From positions 15,336,501-15,400,500 of the forward strand of contig OX335651.1 of assembly GCA_946894095.1 (NCBI GenBank): a stretch of 64,000 nt of DNA, read 5' to 3'. Shown one piece after another: positions 54,801-64,000 of this stretch; position 1 is the first letter of the stretch, and each line of letters begins with the position of its first letter. The position numbers and the translations under genes are program-made. The notes beneath the pieces were generated by a model. The model was not told where the DNA came from. It did not search any database and saw only the letters and a program-made list of their open reading frames with translations. Source of the DNA: Incurvaria masculella. Taxonomy: Eukaryota > Arthropoda > Insecta > Lepidoptera > Incurvariidae.

Positions 54801-57472
54801 ACCCGGACGCCGCAAAAGCCGTGGAGCGACAATTCTACATGGACGACTACCTGCAAAGCTTTCCCTCGACCTCGGAAGCGGTGAAGATTTCATCACAAGT
54901 CAAAGAAATTAACAAGCGCGGTGGCCTCGAACTAGTGGGATGGGCGTCAAACAGTAAAGAAGTGACCGAGCACGTCAATCCAGGGGGGCGCCAGGAAAAC
55001 ATGCGCGATCTAGACCTACAAGCAGATCAAGAGAAGACATTGGGACTTCGCTGGGACACCGGTGACGATACGCTGGGATTCAATCTGAGCCTCGCACGCA
55101 TTCCGAATGACATAGCTACCGGCGACAGCCGCCCGACGAAGCGACAAATGCTAGCCGTCGTCATGTCCGTCTTCGACCCCCTCGGACTCCTGGCCCCCGT
55201 CATCATACAGGCAAAAATAATATTGCAGTACGTCTGGAGATCCGCCATAGACTGGGACGACGAGCTGGCTGATGCCGAGGCGGCCAAATGGTTCGACTGG
55301 GTACAACATCTGCACGACTCCTGGACGTGCCGAGTGCCTCGCTGCTACTGCACTGACTCCGACATACTCGCAATTGAGCTTCATACGTTCTGCGATGCGA
55401 GTGAAGACGCTTACGCCGCCGTCACATACTTGAGATTTCAACTGAGCAGCGGACGCGTACATACATCGATCGTCGCGAGCAAGACAAGAGTTGCACCATT
55501 GAGACCAACATCGATACCGCGCCTCGAGTTACAGGCCGCGCTGCTCGGGAGTCGACTCGCGGCTACTGTCATCAGCGAACATTCAGCGAACGTCACACAG
55601 AAATACTACTGGACGGACTCGCGCACGGTCCTGGCATGGATACGAGGAAACCCACGTGACTACCGAGCATTCGTATCGCATCGGCTCGGCGAAATAGACG
55701 AGCTCACTCGACCGGAAGATTGGCGCTGGGTGAACACCACAGAAAATGTAGCGGACGACGCGACGCGCGCTCAACAGACATTCAACACCGAGCATCGCTG
55801 GTTCGTCGGACCCGCCTTCCTGCGACTACCAAAAAACGCGTGGCCGATACAACCCGACGACAATCGTACAACGACGGAAGAGAGAAAAAATACGGCCGAA
55901 ACAGTGACAGTGACTGATGCGACGCCCGCAGCCGACTGCCTACCGGACGCCTCAAGATTTTCAAAATGGATGAAGTTGGTACGCGCGACCGCCTGTGTCG
56001 TGCTCTTCACTGAAAAATGTCGCCGGCGACACACCGGCGCTCTCGATCGGCGACACATGGACGCAGCGGTACGAATGTTACTCAGAAGAGTACAGGAAGA
56101 TGCATTCGGGATGGAGCTGCGAGACTTACGCGCGAACCGACCAGTCGCATCAAGTAGCCGCCTACAACATCTGTCGCCATACATTGATAACGATGGATTA
56201 CTGCGCCTGCGCGGACGCGCGAGCGCGGCGCCGGGCATCGACAAGGAAGCAGCGGAACCAACGATTTTATGTGGCCGGCACCGCATCACCCGCCTCCTGG
56301 TGCACCATTACCACGTGACTGCGCACCACGCCTACCCTGAAGCGGTGGTGAACCACCTCCGACAGAAGTTCTGGATTCTGCATCTCCGCCCGACCGTGCG
56401 AGCCGTCGAACGCGCCTGTCAGGCGTGTCGAGTGCGACGCGCGACCGCGCTCGCACCTCCGATGGGCGACTTACCTATCGCCCGCCTGAGCCACCACCAC
56501 CGACCGTTCACGTTCTGCGGGCTGGACTACTTCGGCCCAATGGACGTGACGGTCGGACGCCGCAGAGAGAAGAGGTACGGCGCGCTCTTCACATGCCTTG
56601 TGACGCGCGCCGTGCACATCGAGATCGCCCACAGCCTGACAACGGACTCCGCCATCTGCGCCCTGCGCCGCATGATTGCGCGCCGGGGTGCTCCCGCCGA
56701 GATTCACTGCGACAACGGCACCAACTTTCACGGTGCCGACGCCGAGCTCCGCCGTGCCTGGGCCGAGCTGGACCAAGATATCATCAGAGACTACGCGCTG
56801 AACCGCGGAGCCAAGTGGCGGTTCATCCCTCCCGCCGCGCCATTCATGGGAGGCGCGTGGGAGCGACTCGTGGGCTCCATCCGGAAGGCGCTAAACGTGA
56901 CACTACACCAACGAGCGCCCACCGACGAAGTGCTCGCTACTCTGCTCGCCGAGGCCGAGCACTGCGTGAACGCCCGGCCTCTGACCCACGTCTCGACGGA
57001 GCCTGGGGACCCGGAGTCACTGACTCCCAACCACTTCCTGCTGGGAAGCTCGTCCGGCGCGCCGACTCCGGGCGTGTTCGACGACTCCGACCTCGTGCGG
57101 CGGCGCCAGTGGCGCGCTGCGCAGCGCCTGGCAGACCTGTTTTGGACGCGCTGGGTGCGCGAGTACCTGCCGACGCTCCTGCCACGGCCTCTTCCCGGCG
57201 ACGGCCGCCCTGAGCTACGCTCGGGCGATGTCGTGCTCATCGTCGACGGGAACCTGCCTCGCAACGTTTGGCCGCGAGGGATCATCGAGAAGGTGCTGCC
57301 CGGCAAGGACGGACACGTGCGCGTCGCTGACGTGCGCGTCGCCGGAGGAGTGCTGCGTCGCCCGGCGAGGAAGCTGGTCCGTCTCCCCACTGATCGAGTC
57401 GACGTGGACGACCGGGGGGAGAATGTTGTCGACGGAACAGTGAGAGTGCTAAGTGACCCGCCACGTAGGTGA
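51842..57472 (+). CDS. BEL/Pao gag-pol polyprotein (1876 aa)
   Basis: A single frame encodes particle, protease, reverse transcriptase and integrase functions. Residues ~80-135 are a charged, coiled-coil-like gag segment and ~150-200 are Pro-rich. From ~237 (LPDFFGATSDWLAFKAAYDE) the DUF1759 gag region runs to ~390. Zinc knuckles are at C462 onward and C496-x2-C-x4-H-x4-C509. The aspartic protease motif is LLDSGATTTLI with D586. Reverse transcriptase has D922 (SADIKEMFLR) and FYMDDYL with D1001/D1002. The Pao-type (Peptidase A17) region leads into RNase H: D1185, E1229, D1259, D1305. Integrase has an HHCC finger (H1488 ... C1526, C1529) and catalytic D1562, D1624, E1674. A DUF5641-type domain closes it. 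The start ATG follows TCACA. The last 15 codons lie inside the 3' LTR. No stop, frameshift or lost catalytic residue is seen. Confidence 0.95.
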   Translation: MVKTRSTKADGTSADAQTAPQPSTAADSGVQTHPEIVRLGPPASPTDPLNVSVGERTIIETAPRIDRSPAASTTHSRLSARKRRAAELAAAEKLAEIERKKLEIESDLIQKKLQSDLQDIEEEDDRSREADDLENITMQRTSEWCDSQRAPPPSPPASLNEEVNHATVAPPLARPAPLVPPPTAAPPPPPANDTDVGAHNTSAAHPTTRVGLSDIALLARELKGLATNKDRCCTSKLPDFFGATSDWLAFKAAYDEQSRRFDKIENLARLRRCLRGDAKATVSHQLLTGGDPDRVMKLLGKKFGRDHDLVMHQLRRLRNLPTITNVPRQINDFACTIEDVIATISSMKQDKYLHSVDAVQAIKEKMKILMHNYADYVHTHRDDNKPELTMISEFLECESEKITYAWAVETKDVAASTDARATTQQGRINNARQNQPPAAAAARQKGSRTQAVHTSAAGGAICLQCEATDHTIHNCAKFKALSEDEKWNAATALRACFRCLKSGHRSQVCRTKQGCAMEGCGRRHHTLLHKSFPPPTRPLTMSNEREEANEENAACARGNKTRALLMIIPVTVYGPKGSVRTHALLDSGATTTLIKTELADRVGAVGPTERLMLSETTTKGVHTSRLIDLEIAGPTRTKYPLWGAYTVKKLELIAQTVPDYSHLPHLKNLPLRPYTDVVPGIVVGQNNFHLLAERERRTAGLGWESPSAVRTLLGWVLSGSTGGSGATNRRRGQQAVHFVGHLTRDNEELHSLIKSHYDLDALGVSTKEREKPTDRRAIDILNTTCRRTDNDDRWETGLLWRTDSTAMPPSKGSALKRLRSLEKKMDANRDFGEAYAKQMKHLIDSGYARQMAPTTDKKLWYLPHFAVTNPNKRGKVRIVFDAAARVDGRSLNDALLTGPDLLQPLLGVLFRFREGAVAVSADIKEMFLRIQIRPADRPAQRFFWRGLNRDTPPAEYEMSSMIFGAASSPTTAIYVKNKNAEEFAHLYPDAAKAVERQFYMDDYLQSFPSTSEAVKISSQVKEINKRGGLELVGWASNSKEVTEHVNPGGRQENMRDLDLQADQEKTLGLRWDTGDDTLGFNLSLARIPNDIATGDSRPTKRQMLAVVMSVFDPLGLLAPVIIQAKIILQYVWRSAIDWDDELADAEAAKWFDWVQHLHDSWTCRVPRCYCTDSDILAIELHTFCDASEDAYAAVTYLRFQLSSGRVHTSIVASKTRVAPLRPTSIPRLELQAALLGSRLAATVISEHSANVTQKYYWTDSRTVLAWIRGNPRDYRAFVSHRLGEIDELTRPEDWRWVNTTENVADDATRAQQTFNTEHRWFVGPAFLRLPKNAWPIQPDDNRTTTEERKNTAETVTVTDATPAADCLPDASRFSKWMKLVRATACVVLFTEKCRRRHTGALDRRHMDAAVRMLLRRVQEDAFGMELRDLRANRPVASSSRLQHLSPYIDNDGLLRLRGRASAAPGIDKEAAEPTILCGRHRITRLLVHHYHVTAHHAYPEAVVNHLRQKFWILHLRPTVRAVERACQACRVRRATALAPPMGDLPIARLSHHHRPFTFCGLDYFGPMDVTVGRRREKRYGALFTCLVTRAVHIEIAHSLTTDSAICALRRMIARRGAPAEIHCDNGTNFHGADAELRRAWAELDQDIIRDYALNRGAKWRFIPPAAPFMGGAWERLVGSIRKALNVTLHQRAPTDEVLATLLAEAEHCVNARPLTHVSTEPGDPESLTPNHFLLGSSSGAPTPGVFDDSDLVRRRQWRAAQRLADLFWTRWVREYLPTLLPRPLPGDGRPELRSGDVVLIVDGNLPRNVWPRGIIEKVLPGKDGHVRVADVRVAGGVLRRPARKLVRLPTDRVDVDDRGENVVDGTVRVLSDPPRR
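57414..57423 (+). promoter_or_regulatory. Polypurine tract
   Basis: GGGGGGAGAA sits directly before the 3' LTR (57424). It is read as coding sequence as well, because the gag-pol frame continues through it into the LTR. Confidence 0.85.
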
Positions 57473-57929
57473 AAGACAAGCTCTGCCTATCGTGAGCGGT
57501 AGTGAGTGCGCTTTAGTATCTGTATATGTGCTTTACAAAATGGTTCTGACTGTATGATTTGATTGATTGATTTTATCATAGGATGTATAGCGCTTTAAGT
57601 TAGCATGTCAAAAATAGGTAAAATAAACTATGAAACATGCATCTTTCATTTTTTGGGGTCTCTGGTCCGCTCGTTCAGCCGCCCCTCCACTCCGCCCCGC
57701 CATCTAGCGGACGTCCGCGGAGTGAAGGGGCAACTGTTATATAAAGAGGCCAAAATGGCCGAGCCCGCAGACTCAAAGAAGACGAGCCAGCGGACACTTG
57801 ACCCTGAAGAATAGAAGAACTGCCTGCCTGCAAAAAATAATCAAGAATTTCATTTACTGTCCATCACAAGATAACGAAGGTCGTCTGCCGGGCCATCGGA
57901 GGCTGCCGCGCCCCGACCCCGAGGCGACA
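57424..57929 (+). repeat. BEL/Pao 3' LTR
   Basis: 506 bp, identical to the 5' LTR as far as I can read. The gag-pol stop codon TGA is at 57470-57472 within it. Confidence 0.95.
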
Positions 57930-57934
57930 GGTGG
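57930..57934. repeat. Target-site duplication of the BEL/Pao element, right
   Basis: GGTGG, partner of 50754-50758. Confidence 0.9.
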
Positions 57935-58894
57935 ATAACGTAAATCTTTTCAGATGAACTACTTTTTTCTCAGTTTTTTGTTGCTTGTATTTTCTTGAAA
58001 CGATTGAAGTTAGCTGAACTAATATGGTTATGACTGGTTAGTGTAAGAATAATCCATCTTATCATACCAGACCGTTGACAGCATTGATACTGTTTACGCA
58101 CACGTCATGGCGTCAGCTGCGAAGATATCTTTTCCGCGTGAAGGGAAACCCGTACTTTTAAACATAATTGCGAAATGAACTGAGACGACCTGCCTCCCGT
58201 CTCTATCTTTCGGCGCGCGTCTGATAAGGATGCGACTATTTTCGATGTATTGTAATGGCATCGAACGTAGTTCCATCTGTCGCGGGAACACATTCGGACC
58301 GCACGTCCGGCGGGTGCCTGGTGTAACCGAACCCTTGGCTAATGGCCTGCACGTGAGGAGCGGACTGTTTATCTTACTGTGACATTTCTCTCCTAAACGT
58401 TTTGCTAAGATCCCGATTGCAGAGCTTATTTCGCGTGCAGCTACCGGCAAATAACTAGAACCCTGGCGCGGCATATTACCTCTGCGCAGTTAGAGCCGCT
58501 TCCCCCATGAGACCAAAAATTTACTTTTGTCTGTGCAGGCGTTTTAGTTCTAGCTCGCTGCCGGGGCCTGTACAATCTTGCTGGAAATTATCAGGCTCAT
58601 CTATTTTGTATACGAGGTTTAGTATACCTGAGCGCATGTAATAACCGGGATTGGATGCACTTCATGTATTAACCAAGAAATGTGATGAGAGATTACTTTT
58701 TGAGGTTGAATGAAACTGATAATCTAAAATTCAAACATTTTGTAATGACATACCTAACTTTCCTAGAATCCTAAACAAATTAAACGATCGCGGATGGAAA
58801 TCACATAGCATTAAATTTACCCAGGAGCGAGCAGGTGCAAACCATTTATGTATATTCTGTGGTATGAGTTACTCCCTATTGGAAAGATATCAAC
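57935..58894. other. Non-coding stretch
   Basis: A 126-codon ATG frame on the minus strand (58094-58474) lies in moderately GC-rich sequence without recognisable domains. It is noted, not annotated as a gene. Confidence 0.35.
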
Positions 58895-59110
58895 CTACCT
58901 AGCGCAGGCGATACGTGACATGCAGAGTACGTAGAGGAGCAAGACACCCAATACCTGCGGCGAGGTGACCTCACACGCGTCGCCCGCGGCCGCGGCGGCC
59001 ACACGGCACGGCTCGCCGGAAGCGCGGCCGACCGCGACCGCGCCGACCGACCGCGAGGCCTCGCGTGTTGCGAACGGTTCGCATTGTACACTACCATGCA
59101 TTGCCAAAAC
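58895..59110 (-). other. CpG-rich block, possible minus-strand first coding exon
   Basis: On the minus strand an ATG (complement of 59099-59097) opens a frame rich in Ala, Arg and Cys through very GC-rich sequence (58945-59060). Two donor-like sites occur: CCGCAG|GTATTG near 58953 and GCGCTAG|GTAGGT near 58898. The contrast with AT-rich flanks suggests a functional exon or promoter. No domain is recognised and no acceptor or next exon can be linked. Confidence 0.25.
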
Positions 59111-59565
59111 CTTTTAGTCCAAATTCCTTGAACAATTCTTTAAAAATCTCCACAAATTCCCCAAAACGCATCTCCTCGTCGCACTAAGCCCCGATTGCAC
59201 GAAGCGACGGTTGAGTTAATCAACGTTTAAACACGTCACTTTTAGTGAACCGCACGGAGCTGCTTCCATACTATCCATACAAATTGACGTGTTCAATCAT
59301 ACGTTGGCGTTGATTTTGATTTTTTGTGCTTTCGTGCACTCGGCCCTAAATCCGCAATGTGTTGAAAAATCCCGCAGTTTTGGGAATTTCCTGCAGTTCG
59401 GCATACCTGTTGTACATAGATAGCGCAACTAATACCATATTGTCCCGATATGGTGGACCAGCCCCAATAATGTACCGTGGTAAACGAGAGCACCTGGATA
59501 GTTTTAGCGCTCTATACGCATAGAAGTCCTTTCCTTTAAATCACTTTAAATAATGGTGTTGAGTA
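59111..59565. other. Non-coding stretch
   Basis: An imperfect inverted pair is visible: 'gttgagttaatcaacg' through 'acacgtca' near 59208-59238, and 'tgacgtgttcaatcat' near 59286. Possibly a decayed TIR element. No gene. Confidence 0.4.
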
Positions 59566-60063
59566 GAAGCCCGATTCTGCTATTTGTCCAATTTCAAACC
59601 ATTCCGTATTAGTTATGTTTCCGTCAAACATAACACGCTAAGTTTCGAGTGCGGTTTCCAAAAATCGGTATTCAGCTAATTCACACACGCGTTTTGTTAT
59701 TGTCTATGGAGTGGTTTGTCTTGCGCGCCGCCTACAGGGTAAAATAACCTGTCACGATTTTGACAGTTATTTTCTCACTCAAATATGACATACGAAAAGA
59801 AAGAGACAGCGATATGCCAACGTAATGTAGAAAAGTGATATTCGAAGTTCGGCGATGCGATGCTCCGAATTTGACAAATTCAATTCTCAAAACCGCAAGT
59901 TTTCGGCAAAACACACGGCCCACGAAAACATGGAGCGCGCGTTATGAGTTTGCGAACAAAACACAAACACTGCGCTAGTATAATACCATCTCGCGCGAAA
60001 CATGCGGTTTTGAGAAAACACAAACATAACGCGCGCAGTTATCATTTAGCAGAATAAGGCTTC
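59566..60063. mobile_element. TIR element (~498 bp)
   Basis: Left end GAAGCCCGATTCTGCTA (59566-59582) and right end in complement GAAGCCTTATTCTGCTA (60047-60063) match at 15 of 17 positions. Internally 'gcgcgcgttatg' and 'aaaacacaaacat' type motifs recur in both orientations. Non-coding. Target duplication not identified. Confidence 0.6.
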
Positions 60064-62452
60064 AGGAGTTTCCGAGACATTCTCCCGCGCCGAGATAATC
60101 AGTTGCCCTTGTCAAATTTAATTCTTTCTGTCTTGATTACTTCCCGGTCGTATTATGGTACATCAAAAGGGGTTGATTAAAATCAACCCCCAACTTCCAT
60201 GAATTATTGGTTTTCTCAAAAACAAAAGAACACTGGGTAAGTATATTGGTGTCATTATGCCACACATGTTCCATGAATTTGTTTTCTCAAAGAATTAAAC
60301 GCCGCTCTAAAATAGTGTCTACCACTGAAAGGCTCTACCTTTTAACTAATTTTAACTGATGAGAGGCGTTAATTTATTATCTATGTAGTTTGAAGTGGTT
60401 AAAACCACAAGCGTTTGTGTGACAGATTTGAGCGTTTCCCACGCCCCGATTAATTTTAATAGCATTCTCATATTCAAACGCACGTGTGGCGCCATGCGTT
60501 TCTTTTTCTTCGAAGGAAACATTTTCCTTGTCAACGTTTACTGCGTCAGTGCGAGAGCAAACATCTTGCTACTAGTTTATAAAATATCGTAACATGTTGC
60601 TTTCTTAGCAATAGATAACCTATTTAATTCGTGATAACAGAACGGGTTTTATCGGGTTTATCAGAGATAGTGTAGCATACTACCTTACTGAGTAATCTAG
60701 TAATTACGGTGACTGCGTAAATACTTGTGTGTTAGCTTTATCCTTATTTTTGGTAGTCCCACTGAAAAGGAGGGTCAGGTCTGAGACCCACGACTGCGCA
60801 GTTGATCTCTCCTATTCGTGATTTGAATTATGTCTTGTCTTGGCCTAATTTGGATAGTTCGATGCAGGCTTCTTGTGTTTTAACATGAGTGCCATCTGTT
60901 GTAGTACACGGTGTTTCTACGCATACGTGTTGAGTTTTGGTGGTATATTGTAAAAAACTAGCAGCTCTATGTGCAGAGCGCTACGGTCACTGCAAAGGCA
61001 ATTCATTAATTAAAGGTGCAACTAAGTACCGGTTCGTATATACATACTTACGTATATACATAAATACGGCACGCTGTGTATATGTGATCCGGCCGCCCGT
61101 CCGTTGAGAGTTATTCGAACAGGTTTAGTAACAGGAAACGTCGTTCGTAGTTCCCAAAAGAGTCCCCATTTTGTTCCTAAGGTTACCGGTAATTTGTATC
61201 GTTATCTTTGCAGACTTTCCAATTGTCGCAAAGGGATACTTTTTCAAGAGATTTGTTCGACTTTTAGGTCAACTTTGGCTCGATCTGTCTCCAACTTGAA
61301 CAAGACGCTTAATCTGTCTTCTTCGGAACAATGCTGGTTAAAGTTTTATAGCCGGTTTACACATGCAACAATAATGGCATTAATTAAATAAGTAAATTTC
61401 ACCAGAAAACCAAAAGCTAATTCTAAAATGTAATCGAAAAAATTGAGAATCGAGGCATACAGAACGTGTACAAACATATTTATTAACACCTTTAACTGTG
61501 TTGTATTTACTTTTTGCGTCTTTTATGTGTTTTTATGGTTATTGTTACTACTACTGACTGCACTCGTATATTCTTCGTTCTATTTACGTTTTTGTAAAAA
61601 TAAATGATTTTAAAGATATTGTATTAATCATTGACCATGATCGAAGTTATTAATTTTACATATGTATTTCTGAATTGTATTTATTCGTAATGTAACCTTT
61701 GAAAAACGTTCTATTGTTACCCACAGTTAAACAGAGTCGAAAGAAACGTCGAATGACTGTTTACGACCTAATATTTCTTTATACTTCATTAAACAACCTG
61801 TGACAACCTTGGAAATCTTCGTCGTATGCGCGAAACATTTAACATTCCATGCCATGCCATTTGTTGCGCCTTCAGCAAAAAAAGTACGTACACTAATAAT
61901 TCTATGAAAATAAAGGAAAGAAAAGAATTAAGTTCACAAAAGAAAATGTTCTTGTTCCGTCACAATATTTTTACGAAAGCTGTAGAAATCAAAGTGTTTG
62001 CGTTTTATTACCAAGACTTCGGTGTAAAAAATTTTGGTCACACTCGTTTAGCACGCGAATGGGTGCATGCAAGCAAAGTCCTGTACGTGTGACCCGCGGC
62101 GCATATGCTCCGCCGCCCGCGGTATTTACGGCCGCCGCTGGCGTGGCGGGTTTACAGTTGCCGCTCCCGTTTGTCGGGCACTCGTCCCGCGCCCAGCTCG
62201 CCATATTTATGGCTCGACTTCATCCCGCCTATGGCGATACCGCTTCTGCTTCTACGGATATGGTACGATTTAATAAGGCCATTGTTGGTATTTCTGCAAT
62301 GCCGCCGTTTTTGCGGGCACGGGTTGGTCACCATCAGCGCACCGGTAATGCGTCGTCATGTCAAACGCGTGGAAACTTTCATCTCTCGCGAAGTGCTGGC
62401 AGTGGTTGGACAGTGATATTTGCATAGTTGTTTACACTGCAGACTGTTCTCG
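60064..62452. other. Non-coding stretch
   Basis: Contains the palindrome at 60169-60190, a repeated phrase 'ccatgaatt..t.ggttttctcaaa' near 60198 and 60271, and a GC-rich island at 62060-62400 with a 122-codon + frame of unknown meaning. No recognised gene. Confidence 0.35.
60169..60190. other. 22-bp near-perfect palindrome
   Basis: GGGGTTGATT and AATCAACCCC are separated by two bases. Function unknown. Confidence 0.8.
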
Positions 62453-62902
62453 TTAAGGTGGCCCAACCCGGCGGGACTAACTCATTCGCGGGCACGGTAC
62501 AAAACCGTGCTATTGCGCTCTGGGACCTTCACTGTTTCAAAGAAAAATACAGGCTCCGTAATGAGGAAGATGCAACATGTCCACAAAGCAGACAATGTGC
62601 ATAGTGTATGATTTGGTAAGATTTACGAAAATTTTATTTACAAAACGACTTATAGCTAAAAGTAAACCACGACTGCTGTAGTAAAAAATCTAACAAAAAC
62701 CAAATTGTTTACAAATTTTGATGAAACCAGCTTTGTCTGATGACTAATCTTTTTCAGATGTTCTTACTTAATCGTTGAGTAATCCACCTCCAAAGTTATT
62801 ATATAAAACGCGCGAAAAATTCAAACTTTCGGACGTTATAACTTAGAAACCAAACAAAATTTTACAATGCCAACGGTCATCAGACATCTAGTTCGATCAA
62901 TC
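62453..62902. mobile_element. TTAA-flanked element, copy 2 (right end missing)
   Basis: TTAAGGTGGCCCAACCCGGC starts it. Similarity to 3337-3885 then continues with few changes to 'catctagttcgatcaa' at about 62902, where it stops. The last ~110 bp, including the right inverted repeat and TTAA, are absent. Confidence 0.75.
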
Positions 62903-62983
62903 GCTGAACGGGAAGAAATTGAATATCCAAGGGCATTCCGTTGTTATAGCTTTCGAAATAAGTTCAGTATCACTAATGTAATG

Positions 62984-63483
62984 GCGGTTCACACTTACGG
63001 TTGTCCGTGAGCCCGTAGTCTTAGCTGTCACCTAAATTGGCGTTCACTGCAAACCGATCGACTGGCGTTTTCCAATGTATGGAGAAATCGAAGAGCGCGC
63101 GCAGTGGGCGTTAAGCGAACTAACATTTGCAATTCCGAGTTTGATTTGACAGATTACCCAGTGTTGCCGTAAATACTTCGACGTTGCCGTTTACGCCGAC
63201 TCCGCGTTTTCATACAAATCGGAAGTCCGAGTTTGACTTTGACAGCTTGAAGAAGTAAAACCACAGAATATCAGTAAAAACTTGTACGGAGTTTGACGTT
63301 TTTACGGAACTTCGCAGTTCCGTAAACGCCAGTTTAGGTGAAAACTGGAACCAGCAGTATCGCAAATCGGGTTTTCAGTTGACGTTTCGCAGCCACTATC
63401 CTGAAAAAGCCCGCAGCGCAGAGAGCGAAACATATCGGCGAAATTCGATTTGCCACACCGGTCAACCGTAAGTGTTAACCCCT
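62984..63483. mobile_element. TIR element containing a nested MITE
   Basis: Left end 'cggttcacacttacggttg' (62985 on) and right end 'caaccgtaagtgttaacc' (about 63462-63479) are inverted copies, about 20 bp. Between them lies the MITE at 63017-63358. Without the MITE the host element would be about 160 bp. Confidence 0.6.
63017..63358. mobile_element. AGTGG-TIR MITE family, copy 3 (nested)
   Basis: The ends 'gtcacctaaattggcgttc' and 'acgccagtttaggtgaaaac' are inverted. The interior shares with 36404-36739 'ggcgttaagcg', 'gactccgcgttttcatac' and 'gtttgacgtttttacgg', and with 47912-48098 'gcttgaagaagtaaa.cca'. Length about 342 bp. Confidence 0.7.
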
Positions 63484-64000
63484 GTTATGTGCAGCGACGG
63501 TGTAAAGTCTAGGCAGGCTGCATGTGCAATGCTGTAGATGCATAGACTTTAATAGGGAGGCATTTCACAGTACAATTCTAAATGAACTCAACAATATTTA
63601 CAAAACGTTTAATTTATAAAGGTGTTTTAATTGTATATGTTTTCAGTTATTTCAGACAGACCATTACTTTTGTTTTTGAATGTCGGTGATAACCTTTATG
63701 TATTTCTTGTGTCTTCTTATGTAAAGTTAAAAAGAAATACCAAATTACAAACAGTTGATTTTAACTATTTTACACCAAATAAGTGACCGAATCAAAATAT
63801 AACGCAGATATTAGATGTTTTGCAATAATACTAAAATTTTAATTTTTTGGGTTTCATTGATATTGATCTCTTGAAATACAACTTACCTAATATAATATTA
63901 CTTATCTCACCTCATTTAACCTAACCTAACTACGTCCAGTGCAAGTGTACCAAAATCCAAATATTACCAGTAATATTGTAAGAAATAGAAACTATTGAAA
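63484..64000. other. AT-rich non-coding stretch
   Basis: Nothing recognised. A short 'cctaacctaac' near 63918 is too brief to be telomeric. Confidence 0.4.

Larger units (their letters stand above)
50759..57929 (+). mobile_element. Complete BEL/Pao LTR retrotransposon (7171 bp)
   Basis: Two 506-bp LTRs (50759-51264 and 57424-57929), each beginning TGTTG and ending GACA, flank a 577-bp leader and one gag-pol frame. A GGTGG target duplication borders the element. Reading the two LTRs side by side I find no difference, which points to a very recent insertion. All parts needed for autonomous movement are visible: TATA box, primer-binding candidate, zinc-knuckle gag, protease, RT, RNase H, integrase and polypurine tract. 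Confidence 0.95.

Noticed and set aside
51805..57479. Many alternative-frame and antisense ORFs across the BEL/Pao element
   Set aside because: Composition shadows of the gag-pol frame, which contains all expected catalytic motifs in order.
63915..63932. Telomere-like CCTAACCTAAC
   Set aside because: Only about two units; insect telomeres are long TTAGG arrays. Similar short matches occur by chance (for example near 13970).

Overview
The window looks like nuclear DNA of an insect, most probably a moth or butterfly. Non-coding DNA is AT-rich. It carries six copies of a dispersed repeat that opens with CCGGCCAAGTGCGAGTCGG and contains a (GACG)n tract, a sequence I associate with lepidopteran genomes. 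The rest is dominated by retrotransposons, SINEs and short elements with terminal inverted repeats. I recognise no bacterial or viral gene organisation. No complete host protein-coding gene is evident. Two sites of the form pyrimidine-tract-CAG|GTAAGT, at 7358|7359 and 35805|35806 on the + strand, match the recursive (ratchet) splice-site pattern. They suggest that much of the window lies inside a very long intron of a + strand gene.

Layout. 0-10 kb: a tRNA-headed SINE (92-602), a 5S-like SINE (2764-3125), a TTAA-flanked inverted-repeat element (3337-3885), a first lepidopteran repeat (4478-4781), a retroelement coding scrap (6136-6306), the first ratchet-type site, and a 266-bp direct duplication with a GC-rich insertion (9058-9837). 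10-20 kb: a second 5S-headed SINE, more lepidopteran repeats, a long-TIR element (12170-12731), hairpins, and a non-LTR element (about 15300-18166) with an intact 653-aa gag-like ORF1 but no reverse transcriptase. 20-50 kb: mostly non-coding DNA with SINEs, MITEs, a probable LTR remnant at 40.1-41.1 kb, the second ratchet-type site, an RTE-type LINE end, and the clearest 5S-headed SINE (49222-49598). 50.7-57.9 kb: a complete BEL/Pao LTR retrotransposon with two 506-bp LTRs that read identical, a 5-bp target duplication and one uninterrupted 1876-codon gag-pol frame. 58-64 kb: GC-rich islands, further TIR elements and a second copy of the TTAA-flanked element.

How the parts relate. The BEL/Pao element looks self-sufficient. 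The more interesting relationship is among non-LTR elements. The last ~190 bp of the ORF1-only element recurs as the 3' body of tRNA-headed SINEs and 5S-headed SINEs. That suggests one RNA-recognition tail shared by a gag-only LINE and at least two kinds of SINE, presumably mobilised by a related reverse transcriptase encoded elsewhere. The inverted-repeat families show nesting (a MITE inside a dispersed repeat; the same MITE family inside another TIR element), which gives a relative order of insertion.

All family calls come from reading the sequence. No database search was possible, and element boundaries without a visible target duplication are approximate.
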